From: Calycina herbarum
Taxonomy: Eukaryota > Ascomycota > Leotiomycetes > Helotiales > Pezizellaceae
Assembly (NCBI GenBank): GCA_001414485.1
Contig: LLEY01000006.1
Span: forward strand, 1-64,000
Length of the DNA stretch: 64,000 nucleotides
Reading direction: 5' to 3'
Shown here: piece by piece, positions 24,398 to 35,400 of the stretch
Layout: each line of letters starts with the position of its first letter
How positions within the stretch are numbered: the first letter of the stretch is position 1
Program-made: the position numbers and the translations under genes
Notes under the pieces: model-generated
Seen by the model: the letters and a program-made list of their open reading frames with translations, nothing else
Told to the model about the DNA's origin: nothing
The model's database searches: none

Positions 24398-25048
24398 TCA
24401 AAAGTTTAAATTTTCCACCTCCACCCTGGTGGAACCATCACCAGCCGAAGGAATCTCTCTTCGCCGTTGATGTTCCATCCACCACCAAGCAGCACCCGCC
24501 CCAAGCAAAGCAAGACTAACCCACCAAAGAAACATCCCAACTCTCCCCAATATCTTCGTGAATGATTTCTTGAATGTCGAGATCTTGCTAAGCTCTTTCT
24601 TTTGATACGTGCAGATCTTCGTACCGAAGACTAGACAACCACGACCATCGGGACGAGTCTCGCATTCGCCGTGTTCGCGACGTCGTTTCATAAGGAGTCT
24701 GGATGTATCATTAGGTATTGTTTTTGAAGAAAAGGAGGTGAAATATGAGTAGAAAACATACCTAACGCTTCCTCGGCAGAATCTCATATCACTTCCGAGT
24801 TCACATCCTTTGTCGTGGGGACAATCGAGATGGAGTCTTCGACGTTCGATAAGCCATTCGATTTTTAGGTTTACGCCTGTGTAGACTAAGTCGTAGAAAT
24901 GTTGATTGGTATGCTTGAGTGAGAGAGCATCGGGGTAGGTGAGGTTTGAAGCGATAAGAAGGTGTATTTCTGTTGGTAAGGAAGTGAAGGTTCGTCTAGT
25001 TGGTGTTGGTTGAGCATGAGTAGGCAGTTTGGATGATTTTGATGCCAT
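24398..25048 (-). CDS. F-box protein with C-terminal membrane anchor
   Basis: Two exons (24762-25048 and 24398-24698, intron of 63 bp) give about 195 residues. The N-terminal part after a basic leader contains an F-box-like motif at about residues 20-60: FTSLPTEIHLLIASNL, DALSLKHTNQHFYDL. A Cys-containing middle follows (LDCPHDKGCELGSDMRFC, GECETRPDGRGC). The end has a strong hydrophobic helix (MFLWWVSLALLGAGAAWWW) followed by basic residues, consistent with a tail anchor. F-box proteins recruit substrates to SCF ubiquitin ligases; the target is unknown. An ATG upstream at 25123 is in frame, but the leader it would add is not F-box-like, so MASKSSK at 25048 is preferred. Confidence 0.75.
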   Translation of the reverse strand: MASKSSKLPTHAQPTPTRRTFTSLPTEIHLLIASNLTYPDALSLKHTNQHFYDLVYTGVNLKIEWLIERRRLHLDCPHDKGCELGSDMRFCRGSVRYVFYSYFTSFSSKTIPNDTSRLLMKRRREHGECETRPDGRGCLVFGTKICTYQKKELSKISTFKKSFTKILGRVGMFLWWVSLALLGAGAAWWWMEHQRRREIPSAGDGSTRVEVENLNF

Positions 25049-25997
25049 GATTTTTATATCAGTGGAAAAGCTTGGATAGCCAACGACGGAATGGATAGAG
25101 AGTATATATTTGAAGTGAACCACGTGATGTGTACTGTGTTGGTCGACTGGTTCGTATTGAAGCCGCCCGAGATCATCCAGGTACGAAGTGGTGATTCAGG
25201 TACAGCCTTGTTGGATAACTTCCAGCTTCGCTGTTCTTGGTGGTGGCGCTGATGGGTAGGCACAGAATATATGTCTCCTGTTGCCTAGGCTGAACAAGAG
25301 AGTGCCTATTGCTTCTTTAAAAAATGGATATCTATGCGCAGCAGAATTATTGCGCGAAGTGGAGGGAGAAAAAGTGGTGTAAGAGGTCTTGATTTGATGT
25401 TGTTATTGGAGAGAGACTCCACGTTTCAGATGCTGTCGAGGTAGCCTGGTGACACTTAGGCTGCCAGTTGAGTGGCGGAGTCTCTGATGACGATGCATAA
25501 TAAAATAACCCCTTTATGAACACGAGGTCTGGAAAGATGTGTGCGCAAAAACTATTTGGCTGAGACATATGAGGATATTGAGGAGGCTACGATTTGACAG
25601 GGCACTCATAGCAATATGCAGTATAATCCAAAGGAGACTTCAAAGCTGTGGCTTGTTGAGTGGCTGGTGAAGAGAGACTGCATACTTCAAAAGTCTCCAG
25701 ATGCGCCAATGGGCTGACTTACTGCTGAGTGAAGAAGACCTTTGCGGGTACATGATAGGCGATCATTAATAATATATACTTGAGAAAAGTGTTGAAGTTC
25801 GAAGTCAAGTCCAAGGTCTGGTTTAAAATAGGAGTGTTTTGATTGCTCGGCGCTAAACGGCACCACTCCGGAACAAACACGTGCCCTCGCGCCTTCTTCG
25901 CGATCAGCTTTTGGACTCGAGGTCGTCATACACTAAAACACTAGAACACTAGAACAACAACTTGGATCCATCAACATCGCGATGGATCATTGTCGGT
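25049..25997. other. Divergent promoter region of the F-box and EXO5 genes
   Basis: The two genes point away from each other, so both promoters should lie here. No coding sequence is supported. The exonuclease V 5' leader contains an out-of-frame ATG at 25982, a possible short upstream frame. Confidence 0.6.
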
Positions 25998-27648
25998 ATG
26001 GACATCGACAGTCCTGCCACTATTGCTACATCAACCGAGGTAGCTGTAGCTTTTGAAGACGAGGAAAGTAATTACGGTTCCGACTTTTCGCCCGAGGAGG
26101 AACAGCTTGTCGCTCAACTGCTGTCACCGCAAACCGTCACGGAAGACTTCGACAATCCCATCACCAGCGTCGTTGAGCATTATGTACCAGAGCGGAAGCT
26201 TCGTCTCCCTCGTGTCCTTGGGAAGGAGGAGAGGTCTGCTTTGTTTCAAGCTGCACAGGCAGCAGAAGAGGTGGCTGAACAGATCAACGACTCGGTCAGT
26301 GGGGGTGAAAAGTACCCCGACCTGGACTGTAAGATTATCATCCCTGCTGATATTGTTGACTTTCTGACTGACGCTAAAGCGTCTAGTAGCCAACCAAATC
26401 AAAGGCACAAAAGCGATTCCTCCAGATACTCTCGGGAATGCGGGGTCGACAGAACCAAGACCGCCAGGTGATACACGATCACCCCTCGAACGATTTCGCA
26501 CACAGCCCAAGAAGGGGCTCTCTGTTACAGACCTAGTATCGCCAGCATGGTGCGAGTTACAATATTGGTACTCTTTGACCCTTCATGGAAGAAAGAAGCG
26601 TACTCCGGCAATGAAGCAGGGTAGTCGGGTACATCAGGTTCTGGAGGATCAAGTCCATACAACTGTGAGGGTCGAGGTAGCAACAAAAGAAGATGGCTGG
26701 GGCCTAAGGATATGGAATGTCATACAAGGCCTGCGAGCACTCCGAAATAATGGGCTAACCCGTGAATTGGAGATTTGGGGCACAATCGATGGACTGGTAG
26801 TGAACGGAGTTATCGATGAACTCTCCTATGTCTGCCCAGATGCAGATCTTGAAGAAAGTCTCGAAGGACCACCTCCTGATCCTAAGAGTGAACTTCCTCT
26901 AGATCAGGCAACAATATCCGATTTCTTCAAGGCAGCAGCCAAAAAAAGTTCGCTCAAAGAAGTTACCAGAATAAAACGACGAACTCCAACCAAGAAGGTT
27001 TATCTATGCGACGTCAAAACCCGAGGCGTGAAATCGCTGCCTTCTGGAGCTGCGTTCCGGCCAACAAAAATGCAACTTATGCTCTACCACAATCTACTCT
27101 CCGCTCTTGCCACGAACACGGTGGACTTTTCCGTCTTCACAGACCGATATGGACTTGACCCATTGAAAGTGTTCTCTGATGCCTTCATTGCCCAAGTAGG
27201 AAGTCTCAACGAAGAGTTTTTTGACGCCGAAACATCTCCCAACCCAAGCCAAGATATCCATCCCTCGAGTCAAAACTCTCTCGACGTTCTTCTCGCCCAT
27301 AGCACTCTAGCCACACTCTGGGAACTCATGATACAAGAATTTCAAATCACGCTTCCAGACGGCCCTTCCTCATTAGGAAAAGTGCTCAAAGCTGAATATC
27401 GGTCTCGAGATGCTGGTGAAGTTGTAGGAAGCAAAACTTTCGCCATGGATGAAGGCGAATTGAAAACTTACCTTGATCATGGGATGGCATGGTGGAAAGG
27501 AGAACGTAAGGCGGAGGGTGTGGCGATTGAAGAAGCGTATAAATGTAGGAGTTGCGAGTTTGCTGAAACCTGCGAGTGGCGGCTTGGGAAGGTGGAAGAG
27601 GCAACGCAGAAATCTCGAGCCAAGAGGAAAAAGAGTATTGCTGTTTGA
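25998..27648 (+). CDS. EXO5: Exonuclease V (DEM1/EXO5), Fe-S nuclease
   Basis: Two exons (25998-26328 and 26387-27648, intron of 58 bp) join in frame to about 530 residues. The protein has the marks of the Exo5/Dem1 family. A first cysteine lies in SPAWCELQYWYSL (about C166), and a C-terminal trio in YKCRSCEFAETCEW (about C497, C500, C506); these four would ligate a 4Fe-4S cluster. PD-(D/E)XK-type metal sites appear in IWGTIDGLVVNGVIDEL and YLCDVKTRG. GLSVTDLVSP and KQGSRVHQVLE are also typical. In budding yeast this single-strand exonuclease maintains mitochondrial DNA, while in fission yeast and animals it also acts in the nucleus. ATG 25998 is the first methionine in frame. The acidic N-terminal 100 residues look disordered. 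Confidence 0.9.
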
Positions 27649-28946
27649 TGAACAGGTATGTGTTGCATCAAAATTCCACGTGCTTTAGGTAGAGATGTGT
27701 TGACCTTCGTTCGATTGCTTAGCCGCCTCTCTGGGCACGATTATTCATACTAAACACTAAACTCACTTCATTTATATATAATCGAAAGGGCGCACATATT
27801 CCATAATATCTGAAAACAATATTGGATTTGACCTTCATTCAATGCGACTTTTCGTCAGCCCCAAGATAGCCAATCACGATTTCCCAATCACCCCACAGGC
27901 AGACTGAACCCTGGGGGTCTTTGCCATGCTTACAATCATCAATGCCTCTCATACAATTTGATTTACTGACCGTATTTCCCACAGGTTGATAGGTTGAGAT
28001 ATCGTTCCCCTGCGTTTGAGAATTGCGAACTCGACAAGCAGGAAAACGAGAGACATTTTTATGGAGCAACAACGGTTTATACGACCGCTCTCGAGCCACC
28101 AGTTTCTTCTCTCGTCTTCCGATCATCAATATCGCGAAGCAAGGTTCCCATTTTTTTTTTAATGAGATTGGACCAAGAGAGGACGCGGAGGCGGCAAGAA
28201 CAAGCTTACGAGCATTTCAGAAATAATTTCCTGGTTTGCATGAAACCCAACCGAGGCGAGGGGAGGAACCTTGGACGTCGTTCGACCTGGATCAATCGAC
28301 AGACGTGCAGAAGATTTTTCAGACGCCAATTCAACCAATCTCATGCCCTAGAAAGTTATCTGCTGCATTGCGCACGGTGGCGTCGTGCAGGGAAGAAGGG
28401 TCCGGACTGTCGGGTTGAGCCAGAAATGATAAATGAAATCTGTCATCGAGCCCAGATCCTGGGATTGCTGGGAATGCCAAGTGTTAACGGGATGTTGTGA
28501 TGAGTGCGGAGGCACGTTGCTTGGGGAGTAAGTGATGAAGGCTATTTTCTCTTGTTTTCATTCATTCATTGTTAGGAAGACGGGAGCTAGATTGGACTAA
28601 GCATGTGAGCGAAATGTGATAGTTAGCTCAGCTAGTTTCCGTCACGGTGAAGTCAAAATGTCCGTCTCTTCTCTTGTTTCCTTCCGCACAAACCACCGTG
28701 ACCAAGGAACCCCGCTGCCAGCGGCTCCACTGCACTACTGTGGTGGCTCGGTTGGGCCAGCTTCCCAGGTCCACGAGGGGTCAAAGAGGGGTGATAGAGG
28801 GGACTAATCCTTATGGGGCTTGCAACTAGTGTAATATCGGTTTAACGTTCTCTTAGACTTTCTTATCTGAATCAACGCCGTGTTTTTTTTTGTTTTCCCT
28901 TTCTTTTGTGATCCATATTTTGTGTCTCACAACGCGCTTTTTCAAT
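27649..28946. other. Intergenic region upstream of the photoreceptor gene
   Basis: This holds the EXO5 3' flank and the RGS-LOV promoter. A poly-T run lies near 28149-28160 and a T-rich tract near 28883-28915, just before the start codon. A 168-codon frame at 27994-28500 has no domain signals and is considered accidental. Confidence 0.6.
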
Positions 28947-31134
28947 ATGCCTCGATATTCAGCCACCAATACGACAATGTCTATTGACCAGACTGTCCCC
29001 ACAGATTCGACGGTCGATATGTTATATGAACACTTCAGTGGTCGTTTGAGCAGCGCAGGCGGACATAAACAACAACCTCTACTCCATCACTCATCAAGTA
29101 ACGAAAATATAACCCCGCCACGATCAAGACGTCAATCCACAGCTAGATATCAGGAACAACGATTCGACTCCCCGCGCAAGGAATCAAAGGAACGAACGTT
29201 GGAATCAAGGGAACGAAGGTTGATCAGCAGGAAAAAGAGTTTCGACAATATTGAGGGTGGAAGTGGGAGTGGGAACGGGAAGATTGTAAGGAGACAAACT
29301 ATGGCTCCTATTTCTCCGGTTAAGGAATCTTTCAGTTTAGATCAGAGGGACTATAGGGCGCCGAAGAATCAACAGCCTTTGCATAGTAATATTGCGGATT
29401 TTTATAGTCCGGAGGTGTTTAGGGTTGTTCTCAATAATCCTACCACGGCGCATCGGTTGAAGAGGTTTTGTCAGAGTAGGGCTTGCGGGGAGGATATGGA
29501 GTATTTACAAAAAGTGAGTTCCTTCGCGCTCTAGGGTATTGGTAGTTGCCATCTTGTTTGAGAATGAGACCGAGAACTTGGGGAATGGTCATCATTTTGT
29601 ACTTGGTACTAATTCGAAATAGATTAATGAATATAACCGCCTTCTCGACGATATGGCCCAACTTCTAGGATCCATAAACTCGACCTATTTATCACCAGAT
29701 GCTCCCCGTCCAGTCAACATCCCACGTTCCGAAACCAAACAAGTCTCCGGTGATATCAGATACTTTATCCAAAATACTATTCCCTCGCTAGAATCCGTCT
29801 TTGCTGGTTCGCAGGAAACGGTTGAGAGGGTACTGGTTAATGAGATATATCCGAGATTTGTGAAGCATCAAGTTACCACTTCGGCGACTATGGCGATGTC
29901 AGATCACAAGGAGAGATTTCAGGGATTGGGAGATTGTTTTTGTATTACCGATCCTTCGTTAGTTCCCATCTCCCCTTTCAATTTATGATCATGAGAGCTA
30001 ACAACATTGAAATTTAGAATAGCAGATAATCCCATCCTCTGGGCCTCCGACGGATTCGTCTCAGTAACAGGCTATGAAAGAAAAGATATCATCCCGCGAA
30101 ACTGCCGTTTCCTCCAAGGCCCGCAAACAGATACCAAAACCTCAAAACGTCTCAAGTTATCTATTGAGAACTGCGAGGAATCGGTCGAACTCCTTCTAAA
30201 TTACCGCAAAAACGGGGATCCGTTTTGGAATCTTCTTTATGTTTCTCCGCTTTTCAATGAGAAAGGGGAGATAACGTATTTCCTTGGGGGGCAAATAAAT
30301 TGTAGTACGACGATTCATTCTTTCACGGATGTGTTAAGGGTTTTGAGTGTTAATGATGATGAGTTGGAGAGGCTTGATATTTTGGATAGGGAGAGAGAAG
30401 GGGGGATTGGAGGGGAGAGAGCGGGTAGTGTGAGGAGTAGGGAGGCGAGTGTGTTGAAGAGTAAGAGTTCTTTTTTTAAGGGGTGGAGGAAGTATAGTGT
30501 TCGGGATGCGGCGAAGGGGGGGAAGTTAGTTGTGAGAGATGAGGCGGGGATGGAGGGGGAGTTGGTGGGGAGGTTGGGACGGTTGACTTTTGATACGCAG
30601 GTTGAGGCTTTTTATACGGCTTATTCTAAGGTTTGTCCCTCGTCCTCTTTTTCTCACTTGAGAGATCTGCGGAGCTTTGCGAAAACACGAAGCTAACTTT
30701 CGGCACAGTATTTGGTAATGGACTACAACCCCGTAACCGCAACCCTAATAATCCAACACTACTCCCCGGGGGTAATCGACATGCTCTGTCTCAACTTACC
30801 AAACGGAAACGTCATCCCCATCTACAACAAAGATATCTTCAAAGTCCTCGCTGACTACACTTCATCATCTTCGTCAAGTATCTCTAGACATTTCAAAGAG
30901 AGTGTGCGGGATAATATGAGGAAGGGCTCTGCGGTTAGTTTGGAGGTTGGATTACTCACTGGGTATGCGGAGAAAAAGGGAGGTGGACTTGCGAGTGGGA
31001 AGAGTTGGTTTAGAGGGGGCAAATCGGATGGGTTGGGGGGTAGGACCGAGGAACGGTATGTTACTCATTGGACACCGCTGAAGGATGTTCAGGGGAGGAC
31101 GAGGAGGGTTGTTTTGACTATTGCTCCCAAGTGA
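28947..31134 (+). CDS. RGS-LOV blue-light photoreceptor
   Basis: Four exons (28947-29513, 29623-29957, 30018-30630, 30709-31134) give about 646 residues. After a disordered, basic N-terminus, an RGS-like domain begins near residue 147 (FYSPEVFRVVLNNP, RLKRFCQSRACGEDMEYL) and runs to about 290. A LOV domain follows at about 297-410: ITDPS then IADNPILWASDGF, the flavin-binding motif RNCRFLQGPQTD with the photo-adduct cysteine at about 330, and NYRKNGDPFWNLLYVSP. The C-terminal region (about 505-646) is a further conserved-looking domain. This order matches fungal RGS-LOV proteins such as the Botrytis cinerea protein known as BcLOV4, which binds FMN and associates with membranes in blue light. 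A role in light-dependent G-protein or membrane signalling is inferred. ATG 28947 precedes the conserved-looking leader. Confidence 0.87.
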
Positions 31135-32447
31135 GGGGTGAGTTTGAGAGTTTAAGGGTTGAAGGACTGAGTGTTGTGCATTATGATGCGATGACGGATA
31201 GAGCGAGTTCATTGTTCGAGGATGATTTGGTGGGGTTTGATTTGGTATTCATAAGGAGAAAGACGAAGAAACTTTGGAGGTGGGAAGGGTGTGGCACTTG
31301 TGTGCTTTATTCTTGGCGCATCTTTCTCCCTGGGTTTTTCTTTTGATTTCTTTCTTTCTTTCTGTAACGCTTATAAATCCCTTGTTGGGCGGCTGTCTCA
31401 TGTTTATTTGGCATTCTCTTCCTACTTGATAATCGGGTCCCAAGCCCCTTTATATATTTGCAACTAGGCAACGAGGGTTATGTATGGTGCATCTTGGTTT
31501 TTTGTTCTAATATCTTGTTGAAGGTTGCTAGGGCATCATCTTTTGCCACTCTCCAGAACTTTGATCTTTGATAGGCTTATTAAACTAGGCTTCGTTGCCA
31601 AAGCTTTTGAACCGTCTGGGTTTAGATGAATGTCACTCCTTTTCACATGAAAGAACCAGCCTCGAGCAAGCCAACCGGATTCCACCCGGGTTCCCCGAAC
31701 GGGATGTCCCATGGTGGGATGTGGTGGTCATCACTTGCATACGACTGGCCTTTCCAAACAACCCCCAGCACAGGGTTCATTCTGGCGGCTCCCTGTTTGC
31801 GCGAGTTGTTATTTCCTTTTATTTTATTTTTTGGATGGAATTGGTCGGGTGGCTTGCGCAACGCGGATATTATTGATAGAGCCAACGCCAGCTCTTCTAA
31901 GAGTTGGGGCCAAAGGATCAAGCAAATGTCATACGAACTTATTTTGAGAGAGTGGAAGAATTAGCTGGTGAATTGTTGGCTTGCATTGCGTTTCTAGTTA
32001 ATTTTACTCTGACTGTGGCTTTTTAGATACACCAATAGGGGTCGATCAAGCGATTTTCAATTTTGGAGCAGCCAAGCAAGGCGGACAGAACAGCTGCGTT
32101 CAATCCAAATTTAGCGAGGTGCAGGAGGAGCTGGGCAACCATTACAAACAGAGCCTCAAATATCAAGACACAGAAGTCACTCCGGCATCTCGGGGTCCAA
32201 GAATTTTCCAACGCTTTATATTTCGGGTTTTGCCAATTATTTTTCTTCTTTCCCGTCTCTGTATTTGTTATTTGTTTTCTGTGTTCTATATCCACATTTG
32301 TTTCTCTTACTACAAACCAAGTCTTACTTAGGGATCGTCAACGGCAAAACTCGGGGTACAGAATTCAGGAAAAACACGCATCAGTCCACGCAAGCATCCC
32401 CTTCATATTTGATTTAAGGGTCTCTTAGAGCACTGTTAGCTGTTACT
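31135..32447. other. Intergenic region
   Basis: Between the photoreceptor and the large NLR gene. A TTTC run lies at about 31349-31363. A 112-codon frame at 31626-31964 has an ATG but no domain, conserved motif or splice support, so no gene is called. Confidence 0.6.
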
Positions 32448-35400
32448 ATGAGCGATGCACCAATTCCTGTGGATGTAGGGCGACTGGAAGCGCCGATTGT
32501 AAGAAACTCGAGCGAAGGGGAGCCTTCGTCAACTCCTAATTCCTTGACCACCGGCAGAAAGCAAAAGACAAAATTTGGTCGAGGGTTCGGGAAACTTCTG
32601 GCTGTCCCCAAAAAGGTTTTCAAGAAGAAGCAGCCCAGTTCTCCCCAAAATGGAAGTACATTGGTGTCATCTTCATCTACATTGAATGAAAACATCCCAG
32701 TAAGTGCCTTTTGCGAAGCTGCAATATTTTGTTAAATACGGACGCTGACTCATGTTGCTTAGGTTCATGAGAAGAACGGAATATGGGAACTAACAGAGCC
32801 TTGTGAAGATAAGGACGGATTCATGGAGTATGTAATATGGATTACACAACTCTGTCCTCTACTAACAAATTTTGCAGTCTCATTGCAGTTCATGGTCTTG
32901 GAGGAGATTGGAAAGACACGTGGGAAGATGACTCGCAGAACTGGCTACAAAGTTTTCTGCCAACAAAAGTGGAAAAATTGCGAGTTCTCACGTTTGGTTA
33001 CAGCTCCTCGGTGGCGTTCAGTTCATCGACTCCTGATTTACGTGATCTCGCAATCAAGTTGCTTAACTCCGTGAATAGGAAGCGAAACACACCTCAGGTA
33101 TACCCGATGAAACCCCACCCTACGCCATTTCTAATATCATTCAGGAAAAAGCACGTCCGATCGTTTTCATATGCCATAGCCTCGGGGGAATTGTGGTAAA
33201 GCAAGTAAGTAATAACCATGAACATCCCGGAAGATTCCTAGAGGCTAATTTCGTTATAGGCTTTGATCACAGCGAACGAACGGCAAGGGTTACATGCCTG
33301 GTTTATCGAAAATGTGAAGGGAATCGTGTTCATGGGGACACCTCATTGGGGAAGCAGCTATGCAAATTGGGGTTCATATTTCGCCAATGTCTTAAAATTG
33401 ACAATCGCACCGACAAGTAATACCGACCTCCTTACTTCTCTCAAGGAAAAGTCACGAGCTCTTACCGAAATTTGCCACCAATTTCCTGAAAGAGTAGCTA
33501 AGCTTAATATTTTAAGCTTTTATGAGCTTGGAATCTGCAGACCTTTGAACCACAGGGTAAGATGGACAACCGACTATACTCAGGGGTACTGGCTGACTTA
33601 GAAACCTAGATCGTGGAACGAGAATCCGCAATTCTTAATCTTATAAATGAAAGAACCGCACCTGTGGACGCTGATCATACCGCCATGTGCAAATTTTCTC
33701 AAGAAGATAGCCAAAAGTACCAAGAGGTCTTTGGGTTGATCAGAACTCTCATTGAAGATATTCGGGGGAACAATGTCACTTCAATTGGCCCCAGTATGTA
33801 GAAAATATATCTTTTCGAAATCAAGTCAAATCTAATTGTACAAAATGCAGTCCAAATTGACCAGAAAGACTCAAGAGAGATACTTGAATCATTATTTGAT
33901 ACGCACGTATCCAACCGCGCTAGTTCTGACACTCGAGTTGAAGGAACCTGCCAATGGATTCTCACAAATCCACAATTCTCCCAGTGGATTCAGTCAAACG
34001 ATGATAACGCCGATGACGATGCTTCAAACTTGCTGTGGATTACTGGCGCTCCAGGAACCGGCAAATCAATACTCACTACTTATATTGTCGACCATCTAAA
34101 GAGCCAATTCCCGAATGCAACTATCAGCTCATTCACTTTTGATGATGGCAAGAGACCAGCGCAAATTCTCCTTAGGAGTGTACTGCACAGCCTTCTCAGC
34201 TCAAATCCAAAACTACTGCTTCATGCTGCCAAGGAGTGGCACGTTAAAGGAAAATCCTTTAGCACCCATTGGGAAACGCTTTGTGAGATCTGGTCACAGT
34301 GTTGCTCTGATATCAACTGCTTGGATACAATCTGGGTGATTGATGCCCTCGATGAATGTGAGGAATCAGGCAGGAGTAAGTTCTTGCGACAATTAGCAAT
34401 AGTTGTCAACACTCTTCAATCTGTTGGAACTAGCTCCAGATTCAAAGTTTTCTTCACAAGTAGGCTAGAGAAGGACATACAAACTGCTCTATCAAAGATA
34501 CAGCCATTAAGGATCAATCTTGATGACGAGGTTCAGAACTTGACATTAGATATCACGAAGGTCATTGACAAAGGTATCAAAGGACTGACCAACGAGAGAC
34601 TCATCCCCTCGGCCAAAGCAAATCTTCTGAAGCAACGACTTCTGGAAGAATCAGACAAGACGTTTCTTTGGGTAACTCTCATTCTTGGTTTACTCCGGAT
34701 AAAGGGATTACTGGGCTCGTGGGAATCAATTATTCGTGATCTGCCAGCTGGCCTGGACAACACATACAAGCAGCTCCTGGCGAAGATACCGAAAGCACGA
34801 CAGCCAGAGGCTAAGCTTGTTCTACAGTTCATCATGGCTGCAACTGAGCCATTGAGCGTTCGCGAAATGAACTTACTTTTGAGGGTCCAGAAATACAACT
34901 TACGAGAACAAAACATAAGATCACCTCCTTATTTGGACACTTCTAGTCTTGAAATACAGAGCCTTTGTGGACCTTTCATTCGTATAATTGACACTGGGGA
35001 TGGAGATAAGCATGTCCACTTTGTCCATAAATCAGCATCCGAGTTTCTCCTATCGGGCAGTCTCAATCGACCGGAACCACGAGGAAATACACCACAGCAA
35101 GCTTACTGGTACTCCACAAGCTCGACAGAAGCACACTCCGAGATTGCGAAAAGATGTATATGGGTTCTGAGGCTTATTGGAACCAGTTCGAAGGGTCTAG
35201 AAAAGTGGCAAGGTCATAATGACTCTGACTTTGACATATTTGTTCAGACCTTCTTAAAGGATCATGAGATGTATGCTTATCCTGCAGCACATTGGGCAAT
35301 GCATCTACAAATTTCCGAGGCATTAATGGCTGAGGATTTCACTCCCCAGGCCTTGCAACTTTACAAAAGCCTTGGGATATACACTACCTGGTCCCAAATC

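Noticed and set aside
27994..28500. Plus-strand frame of 168 codons downstream of EXO5
   Set aside because: Residue composition is arginine-rich without hydrophobic core patterns; no family resemblance; probably chance.
31626..31964. Plus-strand frame of 112 codons with an ATG
   Set aside because: No domain, no signal peptide, and overlapping frames of equal length; not convincing.
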